Shown here: piece after piece, positions 18,911-27,184 of the stretch | Numbering within the stretch: the first letter of the stretch is position 1 | Layout: every line of letters begins with the position of its first letter | From: an uncultured bacterium | GTDB taxonomy: Bacteria > Cyanobacteriota > Vampirovibrionia > Gastranaerophilales > Gastranaerophilaceae | Assembly: GCA_949300485.1 (NCBI GenBank) | Contig: CASGEL010000012.1 | Location: 1 to 47,205 of the forward strand | Direction: 5' to 3' | Length of the DNA stretch: 47,205 nucleotides | The notes under the pieces: model-generated | Told to the model about the DNA's origin: nothing | Databases searched by the model: none | The model's input: the letters and a program-made list of their open reading frames with translations, nothing else | Made by a program: the position numbers and the translations under genes

Positions 18911-18980
18911 AGTTTTTAATCATTTATGTGTTTCCCTTTTGTTATTTTATTATACATAATCCTTTTAAAAAGTAAAGAGC

Positions 18981-19334
18981 CTAAGCCTCTGCATTTAAAT
19001 CTGCCTTTTGGGCTCGTTTAAGATTTATTGTATTATCAATATATCTGCCGATTCCATAGGCAAATCCAAGGTCAATTGCGTAACCTAAAATATTAAGAGG
19101 TGTTTTTAATTTTGGGCTAACATTTTTGTTAAATGTTTTTAATAAGTCAAACAATGTATCATTGGCTGTTGAAAGTATACGTGCAACGATATTGTTTTTC
19201 CAAATTTTGGGGCTTATGTCAATAGCTGCGGCACTAACAAGGCCTATTGTTGTCGCGATATTTGATTTTTTATAAGTATTACCTTTTTCTGTTTTTGCTT
19301 GGTAACCTATTGGGTTGAATCTTTCAATTTTCAT
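18981..19334 (-). CDS. Small lineage-specific protein with N-terminal G-Y-Q-A motif
   Basis: The 117 residues are not recognised. The N-terminus F-N-P-I-G-Y-Q-A-K (6-14) resembles the S-F-Q-A/N-F-T-G motif. Two weakly hydrophobic stretches (about 26-43 and 80-98) could be membrane-associated. The Ala/Lys tail is soluble. AAGGAGT precedes the ATG with 8-nt spacing. It precedes the 439-residue F-T-G protein in the same direction, but a terminator and the 70-bp element lie between them. Confidence 0.7.
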   Translation of the reverse strand: MKIERFNPIGYQAKTEKGNTYKKSNIATTIGLVSAAAIDISPKIWKNNIVARILSTANDTLFDLLKTFNKNVSPKLKTPLNILGYAIDLGFAYGIGRYIDNTINLKRAQKADLNAEA

Positions 19335-19388
19335 AAAAAAACTCCTTGATTTCTGGTTTTATAAAACTTATGAAGATTAGTTTTTGTC

Positions 19389-19673
19389 TTAATTAAATGT
19401 TTTGTTAAGTAACTTTAACTTTTCTTCATCTGATGTTGTAAAAAGAATCGTTTTTTCTTTAGAGGTTTCCCCTTTTAGTATTTTTATCGAAGTTTTAGAA
19501 ATTTTGAAGGATTTTGACAAAAATTCTATTAATGCTTTGTTAGCTTTCCCGTCAACAGGCGGTGCTGTAATTTTAATTTTAATAATACTCCCATCTGTGA
19601 TTATTTCATTTTTAGATGAATTAGGAGAAATTTTGATATTTATAATTATGCCTTCTTTAGTTTGTTTAATCAT
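19389..19673 (-). CDS. DUF167/YggU (UPF0235) family protein
   Basis: The 94 residues match the small YggU fold, with the hallmark K-I-S-P-N-S-S-K-N-E near the N-terminus, I-T-A-P-P-V-D-G-K-A-N-K-A-L at about 31-44 and G-x-T-S-K-E-K. The biochemical function of the family is unknown. No Shine-Dalgarno is visible, and TATATT lies exactly 6 nt before the ATG, suggesting a leaderless transcript. The plus-strand frame over the same DNA is its antisense shadow. It is divergent from rel. Confidence 0.88.
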   Translation of the reverse strand: MIKQTKEGIIINIKISPNSSKNEIITDGSIIKIKITAPPVDGKANKALIEFLSKSFKISKTSIKILKGETSKEKTILFTTSDEEKLKLLNKTFN

Positions 19674-19773
19674 AAACTAAATATAGCATAAATTTTTGCA
19701 TAATATTTAAAAGTAAAATATTAGTCTGATTTTTAATTTTCTAATCTTTTTAGATGAAATTTGTTTGATTTAA

Positions 19774-19802
19774 TTGAAAATTTCATTTCAAATTTATATG
19801 AT
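19774..19802 (+). promoter_or_regulatory. Promoter for rel, implying a very short leader
   Basis: TTGAAA (19774-19779), a 17-bp spacer and TATGAT (19797-19802) make a good sigma70-type promoter. Transcription would begin about base 19809, only a few bases before the ATG at 19812. Confidence 0.65.
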
Positions 19803-19811
19803 TAGTGTATT

Positions 19812-22028
19812 ATGTCAGACATAGAAACTTTTAAAGAAATAAAAGATTTGTTAGTTGCGCAAAAGCATTCACCTGAAGATATTGCACTGGTAGAAAAAGC
19901 TTATAAGTTTGCAAAAAAACTTCACGATGGTCAATTTAGGGTATCCGGAGAACCCTATATTATACATCCATGTGAAGTTGCTAAAATTCTAGCAAGTCTT
20001 GAGGTCGATACACATACTCTAATTGCTGCATTCTTGCATGATATCTTGGAAGATACCGATACTAAACCTGAAACTATTGAGCAAATGTTCGGAGCGGATG
20101 TTTTGTCTTTGGTTCAGGGTGTGACAAAACTTAGCAAGTTGAAATTTAAATCAAAAGAAGAACGCCAAGCCGAAAATTTCAGACGCTTATTTATTGCAAT
20201 GGCAAATGATATCAGAGTAATTTTTTTGAAGCTGGCTGACAGGTTGCATAATATGCGCACTTTGAATTTTATGGAGGAATCCAAACAGAAAAAAATAGCA
20301 CAAGAAACTTTAGATATTTTTGCACCTTTGGCAAATAGACTTGGTATTTATAAAATTAAAGCAGAATTAGAAGATTTATCATTGAGGTATTTTGATCCTG
20401 ATAAATATTATGAAATTGTACAGCTTGTAGCTCAAACAAAGGCTGATAGAGAGTTGACAGTTAATATGCTGATAGATAAAATTTCGCAAGATGTCAAGAA
20501 AAGCGGAATTAATGCTCAGATTACAGGCCGAGCTAAGCATTACTACAGTATTTATGCAAAAATGAAACGCCAAAATATAGCCTTTGATGATTTATACGAT
20601 ATTACTGCAGTCAGAGTTATTGTTGATACGGTTAGAGAATGTTATGAAGTTTTAGGGTTGATTCATTCTCAATTTAAACCAATCCCCGGGCGTTTTAAAG
20701 ATTATATTGCAATGCCTAAAGGTAATATGTATCAGTCACTGCATACTTCTGTTATAGGACCGAGGAGCAAGCCTTTGGAGGTTCAGATTAGAACGTGGCA
20801 AATGCATCAGGTTGCAGAATATGGTATTGCGGCCCATTGGCGCTATAAAGAAAAAGGTTCCCAGAAAGCTGATAATGCTGCAGATTTAAAGTTTTCATGG
20901 ATGCATAAGCTTGTTGAATACGACAAAGAAATGAAAAATGCCGAAGATTACGTAAAAAGCGTTAAATTAGACTTATTTTCAGATCAGGTTTTTGCGTTTA
21001 CTCCAAATGGAGATGTCTTAGATTTACCTAAAAATGCTACTCCTGTTGATTTTTCATACAGAATCCACTCAGATGTTGGTCATAAAACGGTAGGTGCTTT
21101 AATTAATGGTCGTATTGTTCCTTTAAATACAAAGATAAAAAATGGTGATATAGTAGAAATCCTAACATCAAAAACTCCTGCGCCAAGGTTAGACTGGTTA
21201 ACTTTTGTTGTTACAAAACAAGCAGCACAAAAAATAAGACAATGGTTTAAGAAAAATAACAGAGAAGAGCACGTTAAACTTGGTCGTTCAAATCTTGAAC
21301 ATGAATTAACAAAAGCTGTATTTGATGATTATGTAAAACAAGGCGAATTTGATAAAGTTGCCAAAATAATGAATTATCAGTCAGCAGAAGATTTATTTGC
21401 AGCTTTAGGTTATGGTGAAACAACTCTAAGTAAAATTATTAATAAGCTTAAAAAGCCTCAGGAGAAAAAGCCTGAAGATAGTTTTCATACATCAAATAGA
21501 AAAAGTTCCAATAAAGATATAGAAGGTTTGGAAGGTTTAATGTATTCTTTTGCGATGTGTTGTTCTCCAATTCCAGGAGAGCCTATTGTAGGAGTCGTAA
21601 CCCGTTCAAAAGGTGTTTCAGTCCATAGAATTGATTGTAAGACTTTAGAAACAATTCCGCACGAACGTCTTATGAATATTAAATGGGCCGGAGTAAATAC
21701 GAATAAAACTTATAATACTACTATAAGAATCGAAACAGCTGAAAAGTTGGGTCTGTTAAAAGATGTAATTTCTGCTGTTTCTGATAATAATGCAAATATC
21801 GTTAATGCGAATATTAAAACTAAAAATCATGTCGGAATTATAGAAATCGGTTTGGAACTTGATAATATTGATACTTTAAAAAAGGTTATAACTTGTATAC
21901 AGTCTTTACCGGATGTGTTCAGTGTAAAACGTATTCAAACGTCTTCAAGTATGCTTAGAAAATCCTCAACTCAAAAATCACAAAAAAATAGTAAACATAA
22001 AAAAAATGATAAAAGCAATGATAAATAA
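19812..22028 (+). CDS. rel: Bifunctional (p)ppGpp synthetase/hydrolase
   Basis: This is the stringent-response enzyme that makes and degrades (p)ppGpp. The 738 residues comprise an HD hydrolase domain with H76-D77 and the E-D motif intact, and a synthetase domain with the R-F-K-D-Y-I-A loop. The R-x-K-D form is typical of bifunctional Rel/SpoT enzymes, in contrast to the E-x-D-D form of synthetase-only RelA. A TGS domain follows (V-F-A-F-T-P-N-G-D), then a Cys-containing conserved region (M-C-C-S-P-I-P-G-E) and a C-terminal ACT domain. The end is Ser/Lys-rich. No Shine-Dalgarno precedes the ATG. An NfeD-like gene and flotillin follow. Confidence 0.96.
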   Translation: MSDIETFKEIKDLLVAQKHSPEDIALVEKAYKFAKKLHDGQFRVSGEPYIIHPCEVAKILASLEVDTHTLIAAFLHDILEDTDTKPETIEQMFGADVLSLVQGVTKLSKLKFKSKEERQAENFRRLFIAMANDIRVIFLKLADRLHNMRTLNFMEESKQKKIAQETLDIFAPLANRLGIYKIKAELEDLSLRYFDPDKYYEIVQLVAQTKADRELTVNMLIDKISQDVKKSGINAQITGRAKHYYSIYAKMKRQNIAFDDLYDITAVRVIVDTVRECYEVLGLIHSQFKPIPGRFKDYIAMPKGNMYQSLHTSVIGPRSKPLEVQIRTWQMHQVAEYGIAAHWRYKEKGSQKADNAADLKFSWMHKLVEYDKEMKNAEDYVKSVKLDLFSDQVFAFTPNGDVLDLPKNATPVDFSYRIHSDVGHKTVGALINGRIVPLNTKIKNGDIVEILTSKTPAPRLDWLTFVVTKQAAQKIRQWFKKNNREEHVKLGRSNLEHELTKAVFDDYVKQGEFDKVAKIMNYQSAEDLFAALGYGETTLSKIINKLKKPQEKKPEDSFHTSNRKSSNKDIEGLEGLMYSFAMCCSPIPGEPIVGVVTRSKGVSVHRIDCKTLETIPHERLMNIKWAGVNTNKTYNTTIRIETAEKLGLLKDVISAVSDNNANIVNANIKTKNHVGIIEIGLELDNIDTLKKVITCIQSLPDVFSVKRIQTSSSMLRKSSTQKSQKNSKHKKNDKSNDK

Positions 22029-22050
22029 ATGAAAAGGAGTTTAACAAATT

Positions 22051-22611
22051 ATGATGGTACCTGTTATTTCATTAGAAAATATTTGGAAGATTTATTTTTA
22101 TATAGCAATATTTGCAACAATTTTATTTGTTATAAAAATGCTGATGTTCACAGTTGTTGGTGGAGATAGTGAAGTTTCTGCAGATTTTAATACTGAAACA
22201 GATGTTGATCCATCATTTAATTTTATATCAATTCAGACTGTAATAGCATTTTTTATGGGTTTTGGATGGATGGGTTATGCCGGTTTGCATCAGTTTGAGT
22301 TTGGACAAATAATTAATTTTGTTATCTCATTTATTGTTGGGCTGGTTTTTATGTTTGGAACAGGTTATCTTATGTTATTGACCAAAAAACTTGAAAAAAA
22401 CGTTAAAAAAGATAAATCTACCGCTCTAAATCAAGTAGGAAAAGCATATACTTCATTTGAGCCTAATGCTATGGGACAGGTTGAAGTTGATATTAATGGA
22501 CAGCTTTCAGTTGTAAATGCAAAGAATAATACCTCAGAAAACATAAATGCATTTGATTCTGTAAAAGTAGTCAAGGTTGAAGATGATTTATTGTATATAG
22601 AAAAGGCATAA
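22051..22611 (+). CDS. NfeD/YuaF-like membrane protein
   Basis: The 186 residues contain about three transmembrane helices (about 10-35, 55-75 and 80-110) and a C-terminal beta-rich domain (about 125-186) of the NfeD OB-fold type: V-G-K-A, G-Q-V-E-V and V-K-V-V-K-V-E. Such proteins are encoded next to flotillins and assist membrane microdomain assembly, as with YuaF and YuaG/FloT in Bacillus. AAGGAG lies before the ATG, and the flotillin gene begins 38 nt after the stop. The assignment rests on domain layout and neighbour more than on strong motifs. Confidence 0.75.
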   Translation: MMVPVISLENIWKIYFYIAIFATILFVIKMLMFTVVGGDSEVSADFNTETDVDPSFNFISIQTVIAFFMGFGWMGYAGLHQFEFGQIINFVISFIVGLVFMFGTGYLMLLTKKLEKNVKKDKSTALNQVGKAYTSFEPNAMGQVEVDINGQLSVVNAKNNTSENINAFDSVKVVKVEDDLLYIEKA

Positions 22612-22648
22612 ATACTAATAAGTGTAATACAAAAGATAGGAGAGAAAA

Positions 22649-24088
22649 ATGTTCGGATTAATGATTGCAGGCGCTTTGGTATTGATTTCAATATTTGTAT
22701 TTATTGCAAATCAGTATAAAAGATGCCCTTCAAACAAAATTATTGTAGTTTATGGTAAAACAGGCGGAGAAAAAACCGCAAAATGTGTTCATGGTGGCGG
22801 AACTTTTATTATTCCGTTAATTCAGGATTACGGAGTTTTATCATTGGAGCCTATGACAACGGATATCGATTTAAAAGGAGCTTTGTCAAAAGGAAATATT
22901 CGTGTTGCAGTTCCTTCAACATTTACTTTTGGTATATCTACGGATCCTAGGATTATGTTAAATGCGGCAGAAAGACTTTTAGGTTTATCAAAACCAGAAG
23001 TTATAACGCAGGCAAGTGATATTATTTTGGGTCAATTACGTTTAGCTATTGCTACATTGACGATTGAAGAAATAAACCAAGATAGAGAAAAGTTCTTGGA
23101 ACAGATTAATGCCAATGTAAATACAGAGTTAAACAAAATAGGTTTAGAAATTATTAACGTAAATATAAAAGATATTACTGATGAATCAGGTTATATTGAT
23201 GCAATCGGTAAAAAAGCAGCAGCTGAAGCTATAAATAAAGCAAAGGTAGAAGTTGCACAACAAGAAAAATTAGGTGCAGTTGGTGAAGCTTCTGCTAACA
23301 AAGAAAAAGAAGTTCAGGTTGCTGAGCAAACAGCTCAAACCTTTATTGGTAAAACAAATGCAGATAGAGAACAGCGTATCAAAACTGCTGAACTTGAAGC
23401 ACAGGCTGTTGAAGGTGAAAATATTTCAAAAGCTAATATTGCTGAATACAATGCAACATTGGCAGTTAAACAGGCTGATGCATATAGAGAAGGTGAAGTT
23501 GCAAAAGCTAATGCTCAGCGTGATGTATTGATGGCTCAGAAAGAACAAGAAGAAGCAAAACTTAAAAAAGAAGAGCTGGCAAGACAAGAAGTTGAAAAAT
23601 TAAAAATTCAGGTAGAAGCAGATGCTGAAGCCGAAAGATTAAGACGTATTGCAGCAGGTCAAGCTGATGCAATAAAGGCAAAATATTTTGCAGAAGCAGA
23701 AGGTGTAAAAGCTGTGTTAGAAGCAAAAGCTCAAGGTTATGAAGATCTTGTTAAAATTTCGCAAAATCGTCCTGAAATTGCAACAAGCTTCTTAATGATT
23801 GAAAAAATCGAAAAAATTGTTGAAAAACAAGTTGAAGCAATTAAAAATATTAAGTTTGATAAAATTACTGTTTGGGATGGTGGAACCGGATCTGCAAACG
23901 GTTCAACAACCGCTAATTTTATGAAAGATTTAATTAAGGCTCTTCCTGCAATGCACGATTTAGCTAATCAGGCAGGTATAGAACTTCCTCAAATCTTGGG
24001 TAAAGTTGATAACGGTCTTGATGATATTGTTAAAGCTGTTCCGGAAGCAGCAAAATCTGTTCACCCAAAAGAAAAAACAGAAGAATAA
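22649..24088 (+). CDS. Flotillin-family (SPFH) membrane scaffold protein
   Basis: This 479-residue protein has an N-terminal membrane helix (about 3-19) and an SPFH/Band 7 domain (about 25-190). A long Glu/Ala/Lys-rich coiled coil (about 190-380) has the flotillin E-A repeats. The C-terminal region includes W-D-G-G-T-G-S, typical of FloT/YuaG. Flotillins organise membrane microdomains. AGGAGAG precedes the ATG. A very strong bidirectional terminator follows (24108-24148). Confidence 0.93.
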   Translation: MFGLMIAGALVLISIFVFIANQYKRCPSNKIIVVYGKTGGEKTAKCVHGGGTFIIPLIQDYGVLSLEPMTTDIDLKGALSKGNIRVAVPSTFTFGISTDPRIMLNAAERLLGLSKPEVITQASDIILGQLRLAIATLTIEEINQDREKFLEQINANVNTELNKIGLEIINVNIKDITDESGYIDAIGKKAAAEAINKAKVEVAQQEKLGAVGEASANKEKEVQVAEQTAQTFIGKTNADREQRIKTAELEAQAVEGENISKANIAEYNATLAVKQADAYREGEVAKANAQRDVLMAQKEQEEAKLKKEELARQEVEKLKIQVEADAEAERLRRIAAGQADAIKAKYFAEAEGVKAVLEAKAQGYEDLVKISQNRPEIATSFLMIEKIEKIVEKQVEAIKNIKFDKITVWDGGTGSANGSTTANFMKDLIKALPAMHDLANQAGIELPQILGKVDNGLDDIVKAVPEAAKSVHPKEKTEE

Positions 24089-24107
24089 AAATAATATTTT
24101 TATATAT

Positions 24108-24148
24108 AACAAAAAAGATTGAGTATAACCTGCTCAATCTTTTTTGTT
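24108..24148. terminator. Strong bidirectional terminator after flotillin
   Basis: GATTGAG (24117-24123) pairs with CTCAATC (24133-24139), and flanking A and T runs extend the stem to 24108 and 24148. It ends the rel-nfeD-flotillin region. Confidence 0.92.
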
Positions 24149-24291
24149 GTTGATTTTATTTTGTATTCTAAGTTAAAATCTGTTTTATCAAGATATTTAA
24201 ACAAAGATTAATAATTTTTATTTAATACAAGTAGCATAATAAAAAAATTTGTAGTATAATTTTATTAAGATTATTAGAAGGAGAGAACCCG

Positions 24292-25134
24292 ATGGGATAT
24301 AAGATTTTATCAAAAAAAGAAATTTGTCCTAACCAATACGAAATAACTATAGAGGCACCTTATGTAGTAAGAAATGCTAAAGCAGGACAGTTTATAATAT
24401 TCAGAGTTGAAGAAGAGGGCGAACGAGTACCTTTGACTATTGCTGATGTTGATAAAGAAAAAGGTTTATTAACTTTAGTATTTATGGCTGTAGGCTATTC
24501 AACAAAGAAACTTGCAACTTTAGAAGTTGGGGATGAGTTAGTTGATTTGGTAGGGCCTTTAGGCAAACCTACACATATAAAAAAATACGGAACAGCAGTT
24601 TGTGTGGCCGGAGGTTACGGAGCAGCGCCTTGTTATTTAATATCTAAAGCCCTGAAAGATGCAGGAAATAAAGTTTATATGATTGCCGGAGCAAGAACAA
24701 AAGATTTATTGTTCTGGGAAGATAAAATGAAAGATGCATGTACTGAATTGTATTTAACAACCGATGATGGATCTTATGGTATCAAGGGTTTTGGAACAAC
24801 AGTATTAAAAGATATTATCGAAAGAGAAAAAGTTGATTATGTAATTGCTGTTGGTCCTATGCCTATGATGAGGGCAGTTGCAGATTTAACAAGAGATAAA
24901 GGAATTTATACTGAAGCGAGTATGAATCCTATTATGGTTGACGGTACCGGTATGTGTGGTGCATGTCGTGTAACTGTCGGTGGAGAAACAAAATTTGCTT
25001 GTGTTGATGGCCCTGATTTTGATGCTCATAAGATTGATTTTGATGAAGTTATCAATAGGACACGTATTTACAAAGATCAAGAACACAAACGCAGTGAAAA
25101 TTGTAATTTATTAAAACAGGCACAGAAAGTATAG
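24292..25134 (+). CDS. Nfn/Sud-type FAD/NAD(P)- and [2Fe-2S]-binding subunit
   Basis: The 280 residues form a ferredoxin-NADP reductase-like module: an FAD domain with R-V-P-L-T-I-A, an NAD(P) domain with A-G-G-Y-G-A-A-P, then a C-terminal iron-sulfur motif D217-x4-C222-x2-C225-x11-C237. Replacement of the first Cys by Asp is characteristic of the NfnA [2Fe-2S] site, as opposed to PyrK of dihydroorotate dehydrogenase. The usual glutamate-synthase-like partner (NfnB/SudA) is not adjacent. Instead a small Cys protein and etfBA follow. AAGGAGAG precedes the ATG. PyrK is the main alternative. Confidence 0.85.
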   Translation: MGYKILSKKEICPNQYEITIEAPYVVRNAKAGQFIIFRVEEEGERVPLTIADVDKEKGLLTLVFMAVGYSTKKLATLEVGDELVDLVGPLGKPTHIKKYGTAVCVAGGYGAAPCYLISKALKDAGNKVYMIAGARTKDLLFWEDKMKDACTELYLTTDDGSYGIKGFGTTVLKDIIEREKVDYVIAVGPMPMMRAVADLTRDKGIYTEASMNPIMVDGTGMCGACRVTVGGETKFACVDGPDFDAHKIDFDEVINRTRIYKDQEHKRSENCNLLKQAQKV

Positions 25135-25143
25135 GAGAAGTTT

Positions 25144-25332
25144 ATGGGTAAAAATGATATTCCGGTATGTCCTTTAGTTAGTATAGGTTCAGGCATAGAC
25201 ATGGTGTGCAGTCAGGTAAAATGCGCATGGTATGTTCCTAGTGTTCAAAAATGTTCTATGTACTTGCTTGCTTACAATGCTCTGCTTGAGGCAAATCAAA
25301 AACAAAGAGCAAAACAACAGCAACAACACTAA
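25144..25332 (+). CDS. Small four-cysteine protein, unknown
   Basis: The 62-residue protein has C9-x12-C22-x4-C27-x9-C37, with C-A-W-Y around the third Cys and M-Y-L-L-A-Y after the fourth. A Gln/Lys tail ends it. The spacing suggests a zinc or iron-sulfur site. It starts 9 nt after the FAD/[2Fe-2S] subunit with AGGAG upstream, and etfB begins 18 nt after it, so it is part of one operon. I recall similar small C-P-L/F-x-S...C-A-W-Y proteins in anaerobes but no known function. Confidence 0.75.
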   Translation: MGKNDIPVCPLVSIGSGIDMVCSQVKCAWYVPSVQKCSMYLLAYNALLEANQKQRAKQQQQH

Positions 25333-25350
25333 TTTTATAAATGATTTCTT

Positions 25351-26148
25351 ATGAAAATTGCATTATGTATAAAACAGGTTCCGGATACAACAGATATCAA
25401 ATGGACTGAGAATAATACTATCCAAAGAGAAGGTGTTGAAAGTATTATTAATCCTTATGATATTTATGCTACGGAACTTGCTTTGAGTATTAAATCTGAA
25501 ATAAATGACGTTCATATTACAGTGTTTACAATGGGTCCATTGCAAGCAGAAGGAATGTTGCGCAAAGTTTTGGCATTAGGCTGTGATGATGCAGTCTTAA
25601 TATCAGATAAGAAATTCGCAGGATCTGATACTTATGCTACAGGTTTAACTTTGTCCAGGGCAATAAGAACTGTGCTTCCTGATTTTGATTTAATTATATG
25701 CGGTCAATTTGCTGTTGATGGTGATACTGCTCAAACTGGTCCAAATATTGCGAATTTTCTGGATATTCCTCAGGTTACATATGTTAAAAATTTTGAAAAA
25801 ATAGAAAATAATAAATTATTTTTGACAAGAGAGCTTGAAGATGGTTTAGAGTTTGTGAGTGTGGACTTTCCTGCATTGGTTTGTGTTTTGCAACGCGACA
25901 TAGACCCTCATAGAGCTACTATACGTGGGATAATGAATGCTTCTAAAAAACAAATAAAGAGATGCTCTATTTCAGATATTTGTTTATCTGTAGAAAAAGC
26001 TGGAATAAAGGGTTCTCCGACTTATGTTAGTAAGGCTTTTAGAAATGTGTCATCTCATAATGCGGAAAAATTCAAGTTAAGAAAAGAAGATAGTGTAAAA
26101 CTTTTAATGGATAAATTAAACGATTTAGGAGTTTTAAATGATGTCTGA
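25351..26148 (+). CDS. etfB: Electron transfer flavoprotein beta subunit
   Basis: EtfB with EtfA transfers electrons between flavin dehydrogenases and other carriers. The 265 residues begin with I-A-L-C-I-K-Q-V-P-D-T and carry I-N-P-Y-D-I-Y-A and D-G-D-T-A-Q-T-G-P at 123-131. That nucleotide-binding motif resembles the form I associate with bifurcating, NADH-binding ETFs, unlike the D-D-D-C-N-Q-T-G of mitochondrial ETF. It overlaps etfA by 11 nt. There is no Shine-Dalgarno, so translation is probably coupled to the preceding gene. Confidence 0.94.
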   Translation: MKIALCIKQVPDTTDIKWTENNTIQREGVESIINPYDIYATELALSIKSEINDVHITVFTMGPLQAEGMLRKVLALGCDDAVLISDKKFAGSDTYATGLTLSRAIRTVLPDFDLIICGQFAVDGDTAQTGPNIANFLDIPQVTYVKNFEKIENNKLFLTRELEDGLEFVSVDFPALVCVLQRDIDPHRATIRGIMNASKKQIKRCSISDICLSVEKAGIKGSPTYVSKAFRNVSSHNAEKFKLRKEDSVKLLMDKLNDLGVLNDV

Positions 26149-27148
26149 TAAAGAATATTCCGGAATATTGATATATGCACAATTAACTCGTGAAAAATAT
26201 GTACACACTGTATTTTTTGAATTGCTAGATAAGGCCAAAGAGCTTTCTCAGAAATTAGGCGGAGTCGATGTAAATGCCGTAATTTTTACGACTACAGGTT
26301 TAATTGAGGAATATAAAGAGTCTTTCAAAAATAAAGGGGTAAATAAAGTTTATTATTTTGAAGACGAGAGATTAGAAGAATATTCTACCGAATATTACAC
26401 AAAGTTAGTGGTGGACTTAGTTAGTGTAATAAAACCTGAAATTTTATTGTTAGGAGCAACAAATCAGGGCAGAGATTTGGCCCCAAGAGTTGCAAGTTCT
26501 TTAGCTACGGGCTTAACTGCAGATTGTATCGATCTTGATATTAATGAAAAAGGTCAGTTGGCAGCTACTCGCCCGACATTCGGAGGTCAACTGATGGCAA
26601 CTATTTTGTGTAAAACCTATCCCCAGATGGCTACAGTGCGTCCAAATGTTTTTAAAATAAATTTAGAAGATGATTTTTTTGATACTGAATTTATATCTTG
26701 TCCTGTTAATCTTGAAGGTATGAAAAAACATGTTGAAATTATAGAGTTTAAAAAAACGGTTGATACAATTATAAACGATTTAGATTCAGCAGAAGTTATT
26801 GTTACAGGAGGTAAAGGCTTAAAAAATGAAAAGGGGTTTGAACTGTTAAGAAGGTTTGCTTCTTCTATTGGCGCAGCGGTTGGTGCAACCAGAGGTGCAG
26901 TTGAAATGGGATTGGCTCCTTCTGCAATTCAGGTAGGACAGACAGGAAAAACTGTTCATCCTAAGGTTTATATTGCTTGTGGAGTTTCAGGCGCTATTCA
27001 ACATACTGTAGGTATGGAATCTTCTGAGTATATTATTGCAATAAATAATGATGAAAATGCTCCTATTTTTGATATTGCGGATTGTGGTATTGTAGGTGAC
27101 CTATTTGAAATCTTACCGGAATTTATCAATGCTAATAGGAAAGGCTGA
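26138..27148 (+). CDS. etfA: Electron transfer flavoprotein alpha subunit
   Basis: The 336 residues have the N-terminal alpha domain and the FAD-binding C-terminal domain, with G-A-T-N-Q-G-R-D-L-A-P-R, V-T-G-G-K-G-L and the hallmark I-Q-V-G-Q-T-G-K-T-V followed by a C-G-V-S-G-A-I-Q-H segment. The start overlaps etfB, with AGGAG 6 nt upstream of the ATG. No acyl-CoA dehydrogenase or Fix-type partner is in the window, so the redox partner is unknown. Confidence 0.96.
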   Translation: MMSDKEYSGILIYAQLTREKYVHTVFFELLDKAKELSQKLGGVDVNAVIFTTTGLIEEYKESFKNKGVNKVYYFEDERLEEYSTEYYTKLVVDLVSVIKPEILLLGATNQGRDLAPRVASSLATGLTADCIDLDINEKGQLAATRPTFGGQLMATILCKTYPQMATVRPNVFKINLEDDFFDTEFISCPVNLEGMKKHVEIIEFKKTVDTIINDLDSAEVIVTGGKGLKNEKGFELLRRFASSIGAAVGATRGAVEMGLAPSAIQVGQTGKTVHPKVYIACGVSGAIQHTVGMESSEYIIAINNDENAPIFDIADCGIVGDLFEILPEFINANRKG

Positions 27149-27184
27149 TGTTGTTATTTTACCCCTTTGTAGTATTATAATTAT

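Noticed and set aside
19402..19680. Hydrophobic plus-strand frame of 92 codons
   Set aside because: Antisense to the clear DUF167 gene. Its hydrophobicity is a by-product of the complementary codons.
24292..25134. PyrK of dihydroorotate dehydrogenase
   Set aside because: The first Fe-S ligand position is Asp (D217), not Cys, and no pyrD is adjacent, so the Nfn/Sud type is favoured though not proven.
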